Shown piece after piece: positions 8,247-15,171 of a stretch of DNA of 64,000 bases. The stretch comes from Janthinobacterium tructae (lineage in GTDB: Bacteria > Pseudomonadota > Gammaproteobacteria > Burkholderiales > Burkholderiaceae_D): NCBI RefSeq assembly GCF_006517255.1, contig NZ_CP041185.1, positions 1,054,001-1,118,000 of the forward strand. The letters are read 5' to 3'. The position numbers and the translations under genes were made by a program. Position 1 is the first letter of the stretch, and each line of letters starts with the position of its first letter. Under the pieces are notes generated by a model that had not been told where the DNA came from, made no database searches, and was given only the letters and a program-made list of their open reading frames with translations.

Positions 8247-8440
8247 CAGGATTTGTTGTCCCCGGATTCCTGGCAGGCGTCGCCTTCGATAGGCTGCCTC
8301 ATGCGGCTGAGGTCGGTGCAAGGACCGGCGTTTGTCGTATTCTCTCTGCTCATGGCAGTATTGACCTGCCTGCTCTACAAGCAGCAACACCCATGATTTT
8401 CTAGCTCAATGCTTTTTTGAGGGCCGCCTCAAGCTGGGGT

Positions 8441-8548
8441 ATGGTGCCGAGGATGGCTCTTTACCGCAATGGCTATCGGATACCTGCCGTGGAACACTTT
8501 GGCGACCGGCCCCAGGAGCGCATTCACTTCATTAATCCCCTAGCTTAA
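8441..8548 (+). CDS. Possible 35-residue mini-ORF or gene remnant
   Basis: An ATG at 8441, preceded by GGGG, opens 35 codons ending at TAA 8546-8548 (begins MVPRMALYRNGYRIPAVEHF). The residue mix is protein-like rather than GC-skewed, but no family is recognised. It may be the tail of an otherwise deleted gene in this worn region. Weak support. Confidence 0.2.
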   Translation: MVPRMALYRNGYRIPAVEHFGDRPQERIHFINPLA

Positions 8549-8620
8549 AGCGCCTTGCAAAGCCACTGGCCTGCCTGCTTCTTGCCAAAGGAGTAACAAC
8601 GCCATACACTGAAGCATTCA

Positions 8621-8689
8621 GGACGTCCGCTATCGGCCGAGGAGCGACCGTTCGCCCTACGACTGCAACCGGCCAGAAGCCGCCGTTCA
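8621..8689. repeat. Inverted pair of degenerate intergenic motif (copy 1)
   Basis: GGCCAGAAGCCGCCGTTCA at 8671-8689 faces an inverted relative at 8621-8638 whose complement reads GGCCGATAGCGGACGTCC. The shared core is roughly GGCC-NNAAGCGGACGT. Further relatives occur at 9033-9053, 9336-9356 and 9636-9655, each next to a small ORF. Confidence 0.45.
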
Positions 8690-8739
8690 CTAATGTAAGT
8701 ACTGAAGTATCGCTTCTTTGAATTTTTGGAGCAACGATT

Positions 8740-8997
8740 GTGGATAAGATAATTGTTTTGCAAATTTCCGATAATGATGGCGTGGACTTGAATGGTGCAA
8801 AACTACGGTCAGCAAGTGATGTTGCGGAAGCTCTTGAAAAAATGTGTCCCGAAAACTCTGGTGTGACCGTTTCTATCGAGGCCAGCGAATCCATATATTA
8901 CGAGTCTATCGGCAAGGCTATTTACGGAAGCCAGCGGGCTGGATTTTCAGGTGAACGATTACGCATACTTGTCGATGGCAAGCCTTTGGAAATCTGA
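8740..8997 (+). CDS. Small hypothetical protein, 85 aa
   Basis: The GTG at 8740 is preceded by GGAG at 8728 and opens an 85-residue acidic protein beginning MDKIIVLQISDNDGVDLNGA. The composition is not GC-skewed and the residue pattern looks genuinely coding. The second half (VSIEASESIYYESIGKAI) faintly recalls the periplasmic domain of ExbD-type proteins, but there is no membrane anchor, so this is only a resemblance. It sits in the cassette-like island and has no obvious operon partner. Confidence 0.5.
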   Translation: MDKIIVLQISDNDGVDLNGAKLRSASDVAEALEKMCPENSGVTVSIEASESIYYESIGKAIYGSQRAGFSGERLRILVDGKPLEI

Positions 8998-9032
8998 CCT
9001 CAATCGTCGTTGCGCCAGTGCCTGCTGCTAGT

Positions 9033-9053
9033 GGCCAGAAGCAGACCTATTCA
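9033..9053. repeat. Degenerate intergenic motif (copy 2)
   Basis: GGCCAGAAGCAGACCTATTC at 9033-9052 closely matches the copy at 8671. It lies between two small ORFs, upstream of the start at 9097. Confidence 0.4.
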
Positions 9054-9096
9054 CGCTTTCGCATATACTGCGCTGAACGAAGTGCCCCGGGAGAAG

Positions 9097-9291
9097 ATGA
9101 TGACTGAGCATAATGCACGACGACTTGCCTTCGCTGGAGCGTCGTTGATCGCAAGTTTGATTTTGTTATGTGTGATGTTGAACTTCACTTTTCCGGAAGA
9201 AAGCATCTATAGAAATAGCTTTTGGATCTGCTTAGGCCTACTTTTTCTCTACGTGCGCGCCGTGCCGAAAAAAATTTGGGTTCCCGATTGA
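9097..9291 (+). CDS. Small membrane protein, 64 aa
   Basis: Tandem ATGs at 9097/9100 follow GGGAGA, giving a 64-residue protein (MMTEHNARRLAFAGAS). It has two hydrophobic stretches: LAFAGASLIASLILLCVML and SFWICLGLLFLYV. It ends KKIWVPD. The topology suggests two membrane-spanning helices with the short charged ends in the cytoplasm. No family is recognised. The frame is open upstream to 9010, but that part overlaps the repeat motif and lacks a ribosome site. Confidence 0.5.
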   Translation: MMTEHNARRLAFAGASLIASLILLCVMLNFTFPEESIYRNSFWICLGLLFLYVRAVPKKIWVPD

Positions 9292-9335
9292 TTCGTTCGA
9301 CTCAACCGCTCATGCTCCCGGCGAAGACAGCATAC

Positions 9336-9356
9336 GGCCAAGAGCGGACGGCCCTT
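9336..9356. repeat. Degenerate intergenic motif (copy 3)
   Basis: GGCCAAGAGCGGACGGCCCT from 9336 shares the GGCC-N-AAGCGGACG core with the other copies, allowing one indel. Confidence 0.4.
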
Positions 9357-9471
9357 GGCACGAAATGCATCTGTACTGATGTAAAGATTTACGAGGAACG
9401 TGGTGCTGACTGGCAGCCGAGTGATGAAGAAGTGCAGCACTTGCTTTTGCTCGACGAATGTGAAGAATAAC

Positions 9472-9485
9472 GGCCGAATTCGGCC
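9472..9485. repeat. Perfect 14-bp palindrome
   Basis: GGCCGAATTCGGCC is fully self-complementary and starts right after the stop codon at 9468-9470. It may be a collapsed head-to-head version of the same GGCC-type motif found around it. Confidence 0.45.
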
Positions 9486-9635
9486 TATTGTGTTGAAAGA
9501 GTCGAGCGGCAACAATTCGCGGAGGTCTCAGGTCTCCAATCAATCGGTGATCGTTCAATAGCGGCGGTTCTGGCCAGTCTAGGCTGGCAGGACTTCTATC
9601 TAAACGTTAACGTACCCGCGTTTTTCAACACGACA

Positions 9636-9655
9636 GGCCCAAAGCGGACGGACAG
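9636..9655. repeat. Degenerate intergenic motif (copy 4)
   Basis: GGCCCAAAGCGGACGGACAG at 9636-9655 is the clearest copy. It lies directly before the TTG start and GGAG site of the next ORF. Confidence 0.45.
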
Positions 9656-9671
9656 CCCCTTGGAGAATACT

Positions 9672-10142
9672 TTGGCGATACGTCAGCGAATGAATCACGT
9701 TGCGGCGGGCTTGCTTGACTCGTTCTACAGCCGATGCAATGACCTTGATGGTTTCTGGGCTTTGGGCATGCTCTATGCGGAAGTGCAGACAGCGCCTTAC
9801 TGCGTCGAACTCGATCTGTTGAAGCAAACTGCCACGCCCGGTGGGCAAAACGCCGTTCGAATTGCAGTGCGTTATGCTGACTTCCTACGGTGTGCATTGT
9901 TAAAAAAAAATCTGCAAGTGGAGGATCTGACTGAAGCCTCGGTAACGGTGCAGTTTAAAGCCAACGTTCCATCAACGCACTTCCAGCCCCATTGGATCGG
10001 GGACGCATTCACTTGCACTGTGAGACTACGAAGATTGGATGACCAGGTGACGTTTATGGCACACGGCAAATGCATGCCGAATGACACTCGCGTGTTTACT
10101 CAGGGCGGTTCACATAGCACACGCAGGCCCGCGCTCCGTTAG
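9672..10142 (+). CDS. Hypothetical protein, 156 aa
   Basis: GGAG at 9662-9665 precedes a TTG at 9672. An ATG at 9690 (MNHVAAGLLDSFYSRC) is the alternative start. The protein is mixed alpha/beta in appearance, has no signal or membrane segment, and ends in a basic tail (STRRPALR). Codon use is less GC-rich than the chromosome average here. No family is recognised. It is the last ORF of the motif-flanked island, just before the recombinase gene. Confidence 0.5.
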   Translation: MAIRQRMNHVAAGLLDSFYSRCNDLDGFWALGMLYAEVQTAPYCVELDLLKQTATPGGQNAVRIAVRYADFLRCALLKKNLQVEDLTEASVTVQFKANVPSTHFQPHWIGDAFTCTVRLRRLDDQVTFMAHGKCMPNDTRVFTQGGSHSTRRPALR

Positions 10143-10264
10143 ACAAGTGGAGGGCGCAGGATAAATATCAATCTCCGCTTTGGGACTAAAGCCATGGTGC
10201 GAGCGTCAGACTGGCCGTCCTGTTCGCCGCCAGACCGATGCCAGCAAGGCGCTGTCGGGCGCCA

Positions 10265-11293
10265 TCAGCCCGCCGGCTTCCTCTTCGCCTTCAATAAACT
10301 GCCGGCCGCATTTTCCTCGAAGCGGCCCGCCTCTTCTATATAGCCATGCACGGTGCCGTCGTGGCGCCAGCCGCCCTGGCGCTTGATGGCCTGAAAATCG
10401 GCGCCCGCGCGGTGCGCGCTGGTGGCCATGCCGCGGCGCAGGCTGTGGCTCGACAATTCCGGCACGTAATCAAGCGCCGCCAGCCTGGCGCAGCTTGCCA
10501 GGATGGTGTTGATGCTGCTGGCGTGCAATCCCTTCGCTCCCACATGGCCCCACTGGTTGACGGTACGCAAGAGCGGCCCCGTGCGGATATGCGCCACGGT
10601 GAGCCATGCGCGCACGGCTGTTGCCGGACAGCAGACGCCGTCGCCGAACGGGATCGCCTTGACAATGCCCTCCCCCAGTTGATCCGTTTTCGAGCGCGGC
10701 AAGGTGATCACCATGCCCTGCGGCTCCCAGCTCACGTCTTCCAGTGTCAATCCCGCCAGTTCGCTGCGGCGGAAACCGCCAAAAAAGCCCAGTTGCAGCA
10801 AGGCGCTGTCGCGCAGGGCCTTGACGTTGCCCAGCTCGGCCAGTTTGGCGACGATCACTTTCAGGTCTTCCAGAGGCAGGGCCTTGGCCTTTTTTTTCGG
10901 CTTGCCGTGCAGGCGGGCGATGCCGGCCAGGGTCTTGCGCACGGTGGGCGTGGAGGCGGGGTCGGCGAAGCCCTGATACACATGCCATTGCGACAGGGCC
11001 GTCAGGCGCAGGGCCAGGGTGCGCGCGTTCAGGCTGTCCGCGTAGGCCATCAGGTAACGGATGATGGTCGACTCATCGGCAGGCAGCGCCCCGCCCCACG
11101 CCCGGAAGTGGCGGATGGCGGAACGGTAGGTGCGGCGCGTGTTGTCGGAGGTGGCGGCGGCGAGAAACGCCTGGTGGCGCGCGGCCAGCTCGGCATCGAT
11201 CAGGGCGCCGTGTAACGGTGCAACGGCGATGGCGGTGCTTTTTGGCACTTTTGGCACGCCAACACGGCGTTTCGGGAGGGGCAAATCGGGCAT
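10265..11293 (-). CDS. Tyrosine-type site-specific recombinase/integrase
   Basis: From the ATG at 11293 the protein has 342 residues. Residues about 50-140 are a SAM-like core-binding domain (TSDNTRRTYRSAIRHFRAWG). The catalytic domain keeps the full set: Arg in FFGGFRRSELAGL, Lys in LPRSKTDQLGEG, HSLRRG, the His/Trp of GGWRHDGTVHGY, and the nucleophile Tyr in that same segment. It should therefore be active. A TTG start at 11398 would add about 35 residues across the operator region and is unlikely. It is divergent from the kfrA-like gene. No att sites were found by eye. Confidence 0.9.
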   Translation of the reverse strand: MPDLPLPKRRVGVPKVPKSTAIAVAPLHGALIDAELAARHQAFLAAATSDNTRRTYRSAIRHFRAWGGALPADESTIIRYLMAYADSLNARTLALRLTALSQWHVYQGFADPASTPTVRKTLAGIARLHGKPKKKAKALPLEDLKVIVAKLAELGNVKALRDSALLQLGFFGGFRRSELAGLTLEDVSWEPQGMVITLPRSKTDQLGEGIVKAIPFGDGVCCPATAVRAWLTVAHIRTGPLLRTVNQWGHVGAKGLHASSINTILASCARLAALDYVPELSSHSLRRGMATSAHRAGADFQAIKRQGGWRHDGTVHGYIEEAGRFEENAAGSLLKAKRKPAG

Positions 11294-11362
11294 GGCGGTG
11301 GCGAAATCGTGGTTTTGTACTGGGAGACACGCAGAATACCATGCCAAACACCCCCATAACAC

Positions 11363-11382
11363 GCGATAAGCGATCTTATCGC
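11363..11382. promoter_or_regulatory. Perfect 8-bp inverted repeat, candidate operator 1
   Basis: GCGATAAG (11363-11370) and CTTATCGC (11375-11382) are perfect arms around a 4-base centre. The site lies between the recombinase and kfrA-like genes, closest to the recombinase. Confidence 0.55.
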
Positions 11383-11417
11383 AGTTTATATTTTTCAAAA
11401 ACCATCAAAATTTATAT

Positions 11418-11439
11418 CGTAATATTATGTGATATTACG
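11418..11439. promoter_or_regulatory. Perfect 8-bp inverted repeat, candidate operator 2
   Basis: CGTAATAT (11418-11425) and ATATTACG (11432-11439) flank 6 bases in an AT-rich stretch just upstream of the kfrA-like gene. KfrA-type proteins are known to bind palindromic operators in their own promoters, which makes this the best autoregulatory candidate. Confidence 0.6.
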
Positions 11440-11454
11440 TATCATGTAATACGT
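11437..11454. promoter_or_regulatory. Perfect 6-bp inverted repeat, candidate operator 3
   Basis: ACGTAT (11437-11442) and ATACGT (11449-11454) flank 6 bases and overlap operator 2 by 3 bases. The same 6-base spacing suggests binding by the same dimer. Confidence 0.5.
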
Positions 11455-11481
11455 TACTAAATTTCGTTCATAGGTGGTTTC

Positions 11482-12537
11482 ATGGCCCGCACCGGCATTC
11501 TGTACTCTGATGTTATGAAAGCAGCCCAAATCGTCGCTGCCGATGGGCGCAATCCCACGGTCGACAGCGTGCGTGAGGCGCTGGGCAGCACGGGCAGCAA
11601 GAGCACCATCGCTCCCCTGTTAAAACGCTGGAAGGAAGAATTTCAGGGTGCGGGTGCCATGAAAACGGAGTCCGGCTTGCCGGCCGAGCTGATGGAAGCG
11701 ATGCGCGGCGTGTATGACAAGCAGCAGCGTGATGTGGCGCAGCAGCTGGAAACGGGCATGCAGCAGAATCGCGCCGAACTCGATGCGGCGCTGGAAAAAC
11801 TGAAGAAGACGGAAAGCGAACGGCTGAAGCTGACGGAGGCGCGCGCCGCCCTCACCCAGGAATTGCGCGCCACGCAGCACGCGCTGGCACAACTGAAGGA
11901 AGAACATCATTTTCGCGCCGTCACGCTGGCCACCTTGCACAGCGACAACGCGGGCCTGACGCAGCGCCTGGCCGACCGGGGCGAGGAAATCGCCGCCCTG
12001 AATCGTCAGCTGGCGCAGGTGCGCTCGCAGTTCGACCATTACCAGGAGGCGGCCGCTACCCAGCGCAGCGAGGAACGCGCGCAGGCGCAGCAACGGATCA
12101 GCCGGCTGGAACAGGACAACGCCCAGTTGCAGCAGCGCCTGCAAGGCCAGCAAGCGACTTTGGTACAGCAAGACATGCGCCTGGCGCAGCTGCAGGCGGA
12201 GCAGACACGCTTATCCAGCGAAGCGTCCGCCGACCGCGCAGCGCTGGCCACCGTGCGCCCCGAGCGCGACCAGTTCGAATTTCAGTATCTGCAGGCGGCC
12301 GCGTCCGCCGATGCCTTGCTGGCCAAGCTCGATACGGCCCTGCTGGCGCTGAACGACGCGAAGGTGGCGCTGGCCGCGCAAGACCGCCAGCTCGACATGC
12401 TGGCGGAACATGGGCAAATAGCGCAGCAGAAAATGGACGCATTGGCGCAGGAGCGCGATGGCTTGTTGCGCGACCATGCCGGCATGGCGGCCAGGCTGGC
12501 CCTGCTCATGGATAGCCAGGAGAAACGCGATGTTTGA
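11482..12537 (+). CDS. KfrA-like coiled-coil DNA-binding protein
   Basis: The protein has 351 residues. Residues 1-60 match the KfrA N-terminal DNA-binding domain (YSDVMKAAQIVAADGRNPTV, REALGSTGSKSTIAPLLKRW). The rest is an almost unbroken Gln/Ala/Leu/Glu-rich coiled coil to the C-terminus. KfrA proteins of IncP plasmids are autorepressors with long alpha-helical tails linked to plasmid partition; chromosomal relatives are less understood. AGGTGG about 8 bases before the ATG supports the start. The divergent recombinase and the palindromes in between suggest joint regulation or a joint role in DNA handling. Confidence 0.85.
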   Translation: MARTGILYSDVMKAAQIVAADGRNPTVDSVREALGSTGSKSTIAPLLKRWKEEFQGAGAMKTESGLPAELMEAMRGVYDKQQRDVAQQLETGMQQNRAELDAALEKLKKTESERLKLTEARAALTQELRATQHALAQLKEEHHFRAVTLATLHSDNAGLTQRLADRGEEIAALNRQLAQVRSQFDHYQEAAATQRSEERAQAQQRISRLEQDNAQLQQRLQGQQATLVQQDMRLAQLQAEQTRLSSEASADRAALATVRPERDQFEFQYLQAAASADALLAKLDTALLALNDAKVALAAQDRQLDMLAEHGQIAQQKMDALAQERDGLLRDHAGMAARLALLMDSQEKRDV

Positions 12538-12703
12538 AACCGTCTACACCTGGTCTGGGATCTATATGATGGCCCCAGGACGGGGATCGCCGGTGGGGAC
12601 GAGATGCGCAGCATTTCACCCTGACGCCAATCGGCGCGCCGCTGCAGGCGCTGGCAGTTGATCAGCGGCAAATCTTCCGGTGCTGGGAGCTGCAATAGCA
12701 GTG

Positions 12704-12991
12704 TCAAACAGGTTTGCGGCGCGCCAGCACCAGGCCGAGCGCCGTATCGGGAAATTTGCGCCATCGCCTGGGTGGCGTGGCGCGCACGCGGTTCTCGACA
12801 GCGGCCAACTGCTCGGCGCCACCCGCTGTCAGGGTGGCCGCCAATAGTTGCTCTTGCGTATGTCGCTCCTTGCGATTCGCCCGTGCCTTGGCGCCGCGGA
12901 TCGCCGTGCGCGAGGATTTACTGTTTTCGCCATACGTGTTGCGGCGGTCTTGGGCGTAACTGAGGTGTTTCTTTTCTTGCGGTGTTTTCAT
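12704..12991 (-). CDS. Small basic hypothetical protein, 95 aa
   Basis: A 95-residue, strongly basic protein (MKTPQEKKHLSYAQDRRNTY) with many Lys/Arg in the first 45 residues and a basic end (RWRKFPDTALGLVLARRKPV). The ATG at 12991 lies 3 bases after the stop of the upstream gene, indicating an operon. The charge suggests nucleic-acid or membrane-surface binding, but no family is recognised. The 166 bases between this gene and the kfrA-like gene hold nothing clear. Confidence 0.6.
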   Translation of the reverse strand: MKTPQEKKHLSYAQDRRNTYGENSKSSRTAIRGAKARANRKERHTQEQLLAATLTAGGAEQLAAVENRVRATPPRRWRKFPDTALGLVLARRKPV

Positions 12992-12994
12992 GGG

Positions 12995-13582
12995 CTACAG
13001 GCGGCGATTCAGCACGCTGTCGATGTCGTGGGTGCTCAGTTCAAGGTTGACCACGCCGTCTTGCAGCCAGTAGCCGTCGCCTCCCCGTTGCAGTGCATCC
13101 ATGTCGAGCGTGCCCAGTGCTGGCGCGATGGCGCCGGCGAGCAAGGCCGCCACATCGTCCCATGCCGCATACAACAGCTTCAGATACCAGCCGTCGTCGT
13201 GGGCAAAGGCAAGAAAGCGGCTCCCCAAGGCGGGCAGCGGCGTCAGCGCACCACGGTGGCCGAGCAGCGCGGCCACCTCCGCATCGCCGGGGGCCGGCGG
13301 CGCGCCCCGGTAATCGGCCCAGGCATGGCTGCCGCAGGCGTACAGGTCTTCCTGGGCCAGGGCCGCCAGTTGCTGCCGCGCCACCGTCTGGCAGGCGGTA
13401 GGTTTCCTGGCCGTGCCGGCGCTGCCCTTGCGCAGCACGATGCCGTCCGCGCCCTGGAGCGCGGGGATCACATCCTTCAATTCGAGGCCGGAAGCGACAA
13501 TCATGCGCGCCACCGGGTCATGCCAGATATACAAATAGTGTCTCAAGTGTTCGTCCGCTTTGGTTTGGGTGCCGTATTCCAT
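12995..13582 (-). CDS. Hypothetical protein, 195 aa
   Basis: From the ATG at 13582 (MEYGTQTKADEHLRHYLYIW) the product has 195 residues. It is a soluble-looking mixed protein rich in Ala/Leu with no signal peptide. The start overlaps the end of the DUF1801 gene by 40 bases. The longer frame to 13804 would run antisense-like through that gene and is unlikely to be translated. It is the middle gene of a three-gene minus-strand unit. No recognised domain. Confidence 0.6.
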   Translation of the reverse strand: MEYGTQTKADEHLRHYLYIWHDPVARMIVASGLELKDVIPALQGADGIVLRKGSAGTARKPTACQTVARQQLAALAQEDLYACGSHAWADYRGAPPAPGDAEVAALLGHRGALTPLPALGSRFLAFAHDDGWYLKLLYAAWDDVAALLAGAIAPALGTLDMDALQRGGDGYWLQDGVVNLELSTHDIDSVLNRRL

Positions 13583-13977
13583 GCCACGGCGGCGCGTATC
13601 AGCGCCTTGAACGCCGCGGCATCGAGGTGCTCGCCTTCGTGCAGGTCGATGGCCCGGCGCGTGCTGCCCTCCAGGCTGGCGTTGAACAGGCCGGCAGGGT
13701 CGGGCAAGGCGGCGCCCTTGGCGAACGTGAGCTTCACGGCCAGTTGATAGGTTTCGCCTGTGCAAATCATGCCCGCATGCGACCAGACGGGCACGCCGCG
13801 CCATTTGACTTCCTCGACCACGTCCGGGTCCGCCTGGCGGATCAGCGCGCGCACGGCGGCCAGGGTTGTGCCGCGCCAGTCGGCCAGCGAGGCGATTTTA
13901 GCGTCGATCTGGCAGGTAGCGGACGCGGCGCTCACCGCGCCGTCCTCGGACTGCGTGTCTGGCTCTGTTTTTTTCAT
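13543..13977 (-). CDS. DUF1801 domain protein (YdhG-like)
   Basis: A 144-residue protein with the DUF1801/YdhG pattern: a helix (WRGTTLAAVRALIRQADPDV), then VEEVKWRGVPVWSHAGMICT, VKLTFAKGAALPDPAGLF, and a C-terminal helix (DAAAFKALIRAAVAWN). The family includes proteins proposed as intracellular iron chaperones; that role is not certain. The ATG at 13977 has a strong AAAGGAGA site. It heads the unit 13977 to 12704. Confidence 0.82.
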   Translation of the reverse strand: MKKTEPDTQSEDGAVSAASATCQIDAKIASLADWRGTTLAAVRALIRQADPDVVEEVKWRGVPVWSHAGMICTGETYQLAVKLTFAKGAALPDPAGLFNASLEGSTRRAIDLHEGEHLDAAAFKALIRAAVAWNTAPKPKRTNT

Positions 13978-14185
13978 GGCTGCGTTCTCCTTTCCTGGCC
14001 TGTCTGTGCCCGTGTGCGCCTGCGCGATGCCGGGGGTGCCCAATGCTAGCACTTCTGCGTCCAGGCGCGTGTTGCGCCGCGTTTGATGTATCGCCAGCTT
14101 CTTAACATGAAATTCACCTTGCCCGCGTAGCATTCAAATTGGCAAGGCTCTCATTGTGCAGCGCCTGCCATTTTCCGGCAGAACC

Positions 14186-15160
14186 ATGAATGACATCGCT
14201 TTAAGCTTGCGCCACGGCGCCGCCGTGCCGCCCGCAGTGCCCCAGCCGCCCGCCAGCGGCCACCGCCTGAAAGCGGCGCTTGGCGCCCTCTTCTTTCCCC
14301 GCCAGCGCACGCGCTGGCAAGCCTTCCTGGATAGCATGCCCGGCTTGCATTCGCTGGCGCAGCTGCATCCTTGCCTGCGCTTCAAGATTTACCGGCCCTA
14401 CGCCTCGCGCCAGCTCGGTTGCACGGATCGCCTGGCCTTGCTGGAAGGGCATTACCGCTTCCTGTGGCAGGCCGGGGCGCGTGCCCTGGTCGAGCGCGCC
14501 GCGCGCCAGCCCGTCGTGCTGGCCGCGTTCGAAGGCAAGGATGGGGCGCTGTACCGTTTGCAGCTGACGGCCATCCACGACAGCTACCGCGAAGGCGAAC
14601 TGTGCCTGCGCCTGACGCGCGATGGCCAGCCCCTGTACCTGGCCAGTTTTTTGTTCCTGCCGCGCGCCGATGGCGTCTCCCTGCAACTGGGCGCGCTGCA
14701 AGGCTTGCGTTCGGACGCGGGAGCGCAAGCCGTGAAAGCTGCCACGCGGGCGCTATACGGTTGCCGTCCGAAAAACCTGATGGTGACGGCCTTGCGCGAC
14801 TTCGGGGATTTTTTTGCCTGCAATAACCTGTTTTTGATCAGCAATGACAACCGCATCGCCCTGAATGCGCGGCGCCGGCGCCATATCGCCGCCGACTACG
14901 ATCTGGCGTGGCAGGAATTGCACGCCCTGCGCATGCGCGACGGTAATTATCACTTGCCTTGCCTGCCCTACCGGGTGCCGGACCTGGCCGAGGTGCCGTC
15001 CAAGAAACGCGCCGATGCGCGCCGGCGTGGCGAATTGCTGCTCAGCATGACCGCCGACATGCGCGCGCAGCTGGCGGCCATGCTCACCGCGCCATCTTGC
15101 CAAAACGGCCATCTTGTCAATGAAACTGTTATGCTGTATTCACATCAATCACTTACCTGA
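14186..15160 (+). CDS. DUF535 (VirK/YbjX-like) protein
   Basis: This protein of about 324 residues shows the DUF535 layout: FKIYRPYASRQLGCTDRLAL and LLEGHYRF near the N-terminus, LTAIHDSYREGELCLRL in the middle, and ALRDFGDFFACNNLFLISND and YHLPCLPYRVPDLAEVPSKKR near the end. VirK/YbjX-type proteins are linked to virulence and antimicrobial-peptide tolerance in enterobacteria; the biochemical role is unknown. A GTG at 14156 is an alternative start. The next gene begins 11 bases downstream, but its signal peptide suggests a separate function. Confidence 0.82.
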   Translation: MNDIALSLRHGAAVPPAVPQPPASGHRLKAALGALFFPRQRTRWQAFLDSMPGLHSLAQLHPCLRFKIYRPYASRQLGCTDRLALLEGHYRFLWQAGARALVERAARQPVVLAAFEGKDGALYRLQLTAIHDSYREGELCLRLTRDGQPLYLASFLFLPRADGVSLQLGALQGLRSDAGAQAVKAATRALYGCRPKNLMVTALRDFGDFFACNNLFLISNDNRIALNARRRRHIAADYDLAWQELHALRMRDGNYHLPCLPYRVPDLAEVPSKKRADARRRGELLLSMTADMRAQLAAMLTAPSCQNGHLVNETVMLYSHQSLT

Positions 15161-15171
15161 CGGAATCGCCG

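Larger units (their letters stand above)
8247..8739. other. 493-base gap, no convincing gene
   Basis: Between the mocR-type gene and the next small ORF there is no frame with clear coding character. It contains one possible mini-ORF (8441-8548) and an inverted pair of the degenerate motif described at 8621-8689. Base composition is less GC-rich than the flanks. The antisense frames here show no domain or ribosome site. Confidence 0.6.
9292..9671. other. 380-base gap with motif copies and a possible gene remnant
   Basis: The gap holds motif copies at 9336-9356 and 9636-9655 and a perfect 14-bp palindrome at 9472-9485. Between 9350 and 9470 the plus strand reads in frame as an acidic peptide ending WQPSDEEVQHLLLLDECEE with stop at 9468-9470. 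It has no in-frame start after the motif, so it looks like the 3' remnant of a lost gene. Nothing else is seen. Confidence 0.45.

Noticed and set aside
8532..8894. 120-residue minus-strand ORF over the gap before the small gene at 8740
   Set aside because: Overlaps the better supported plus-strand ORF and motif copies, without a ribosome site or family match.
8621..9655. Integron with attC sites
   Set aside because: The motif copies lack the imperfect R'/R'' and L'/L'' structure of attC sites, and the nearby recombinase does not show the extra IntI-specific segment.
11294..11398. TTG start giving a 377-residue recombinase
   Set aside because: It would extend over the first operator palindrome, has no ribosome site, and the added residues are not typical of the family.
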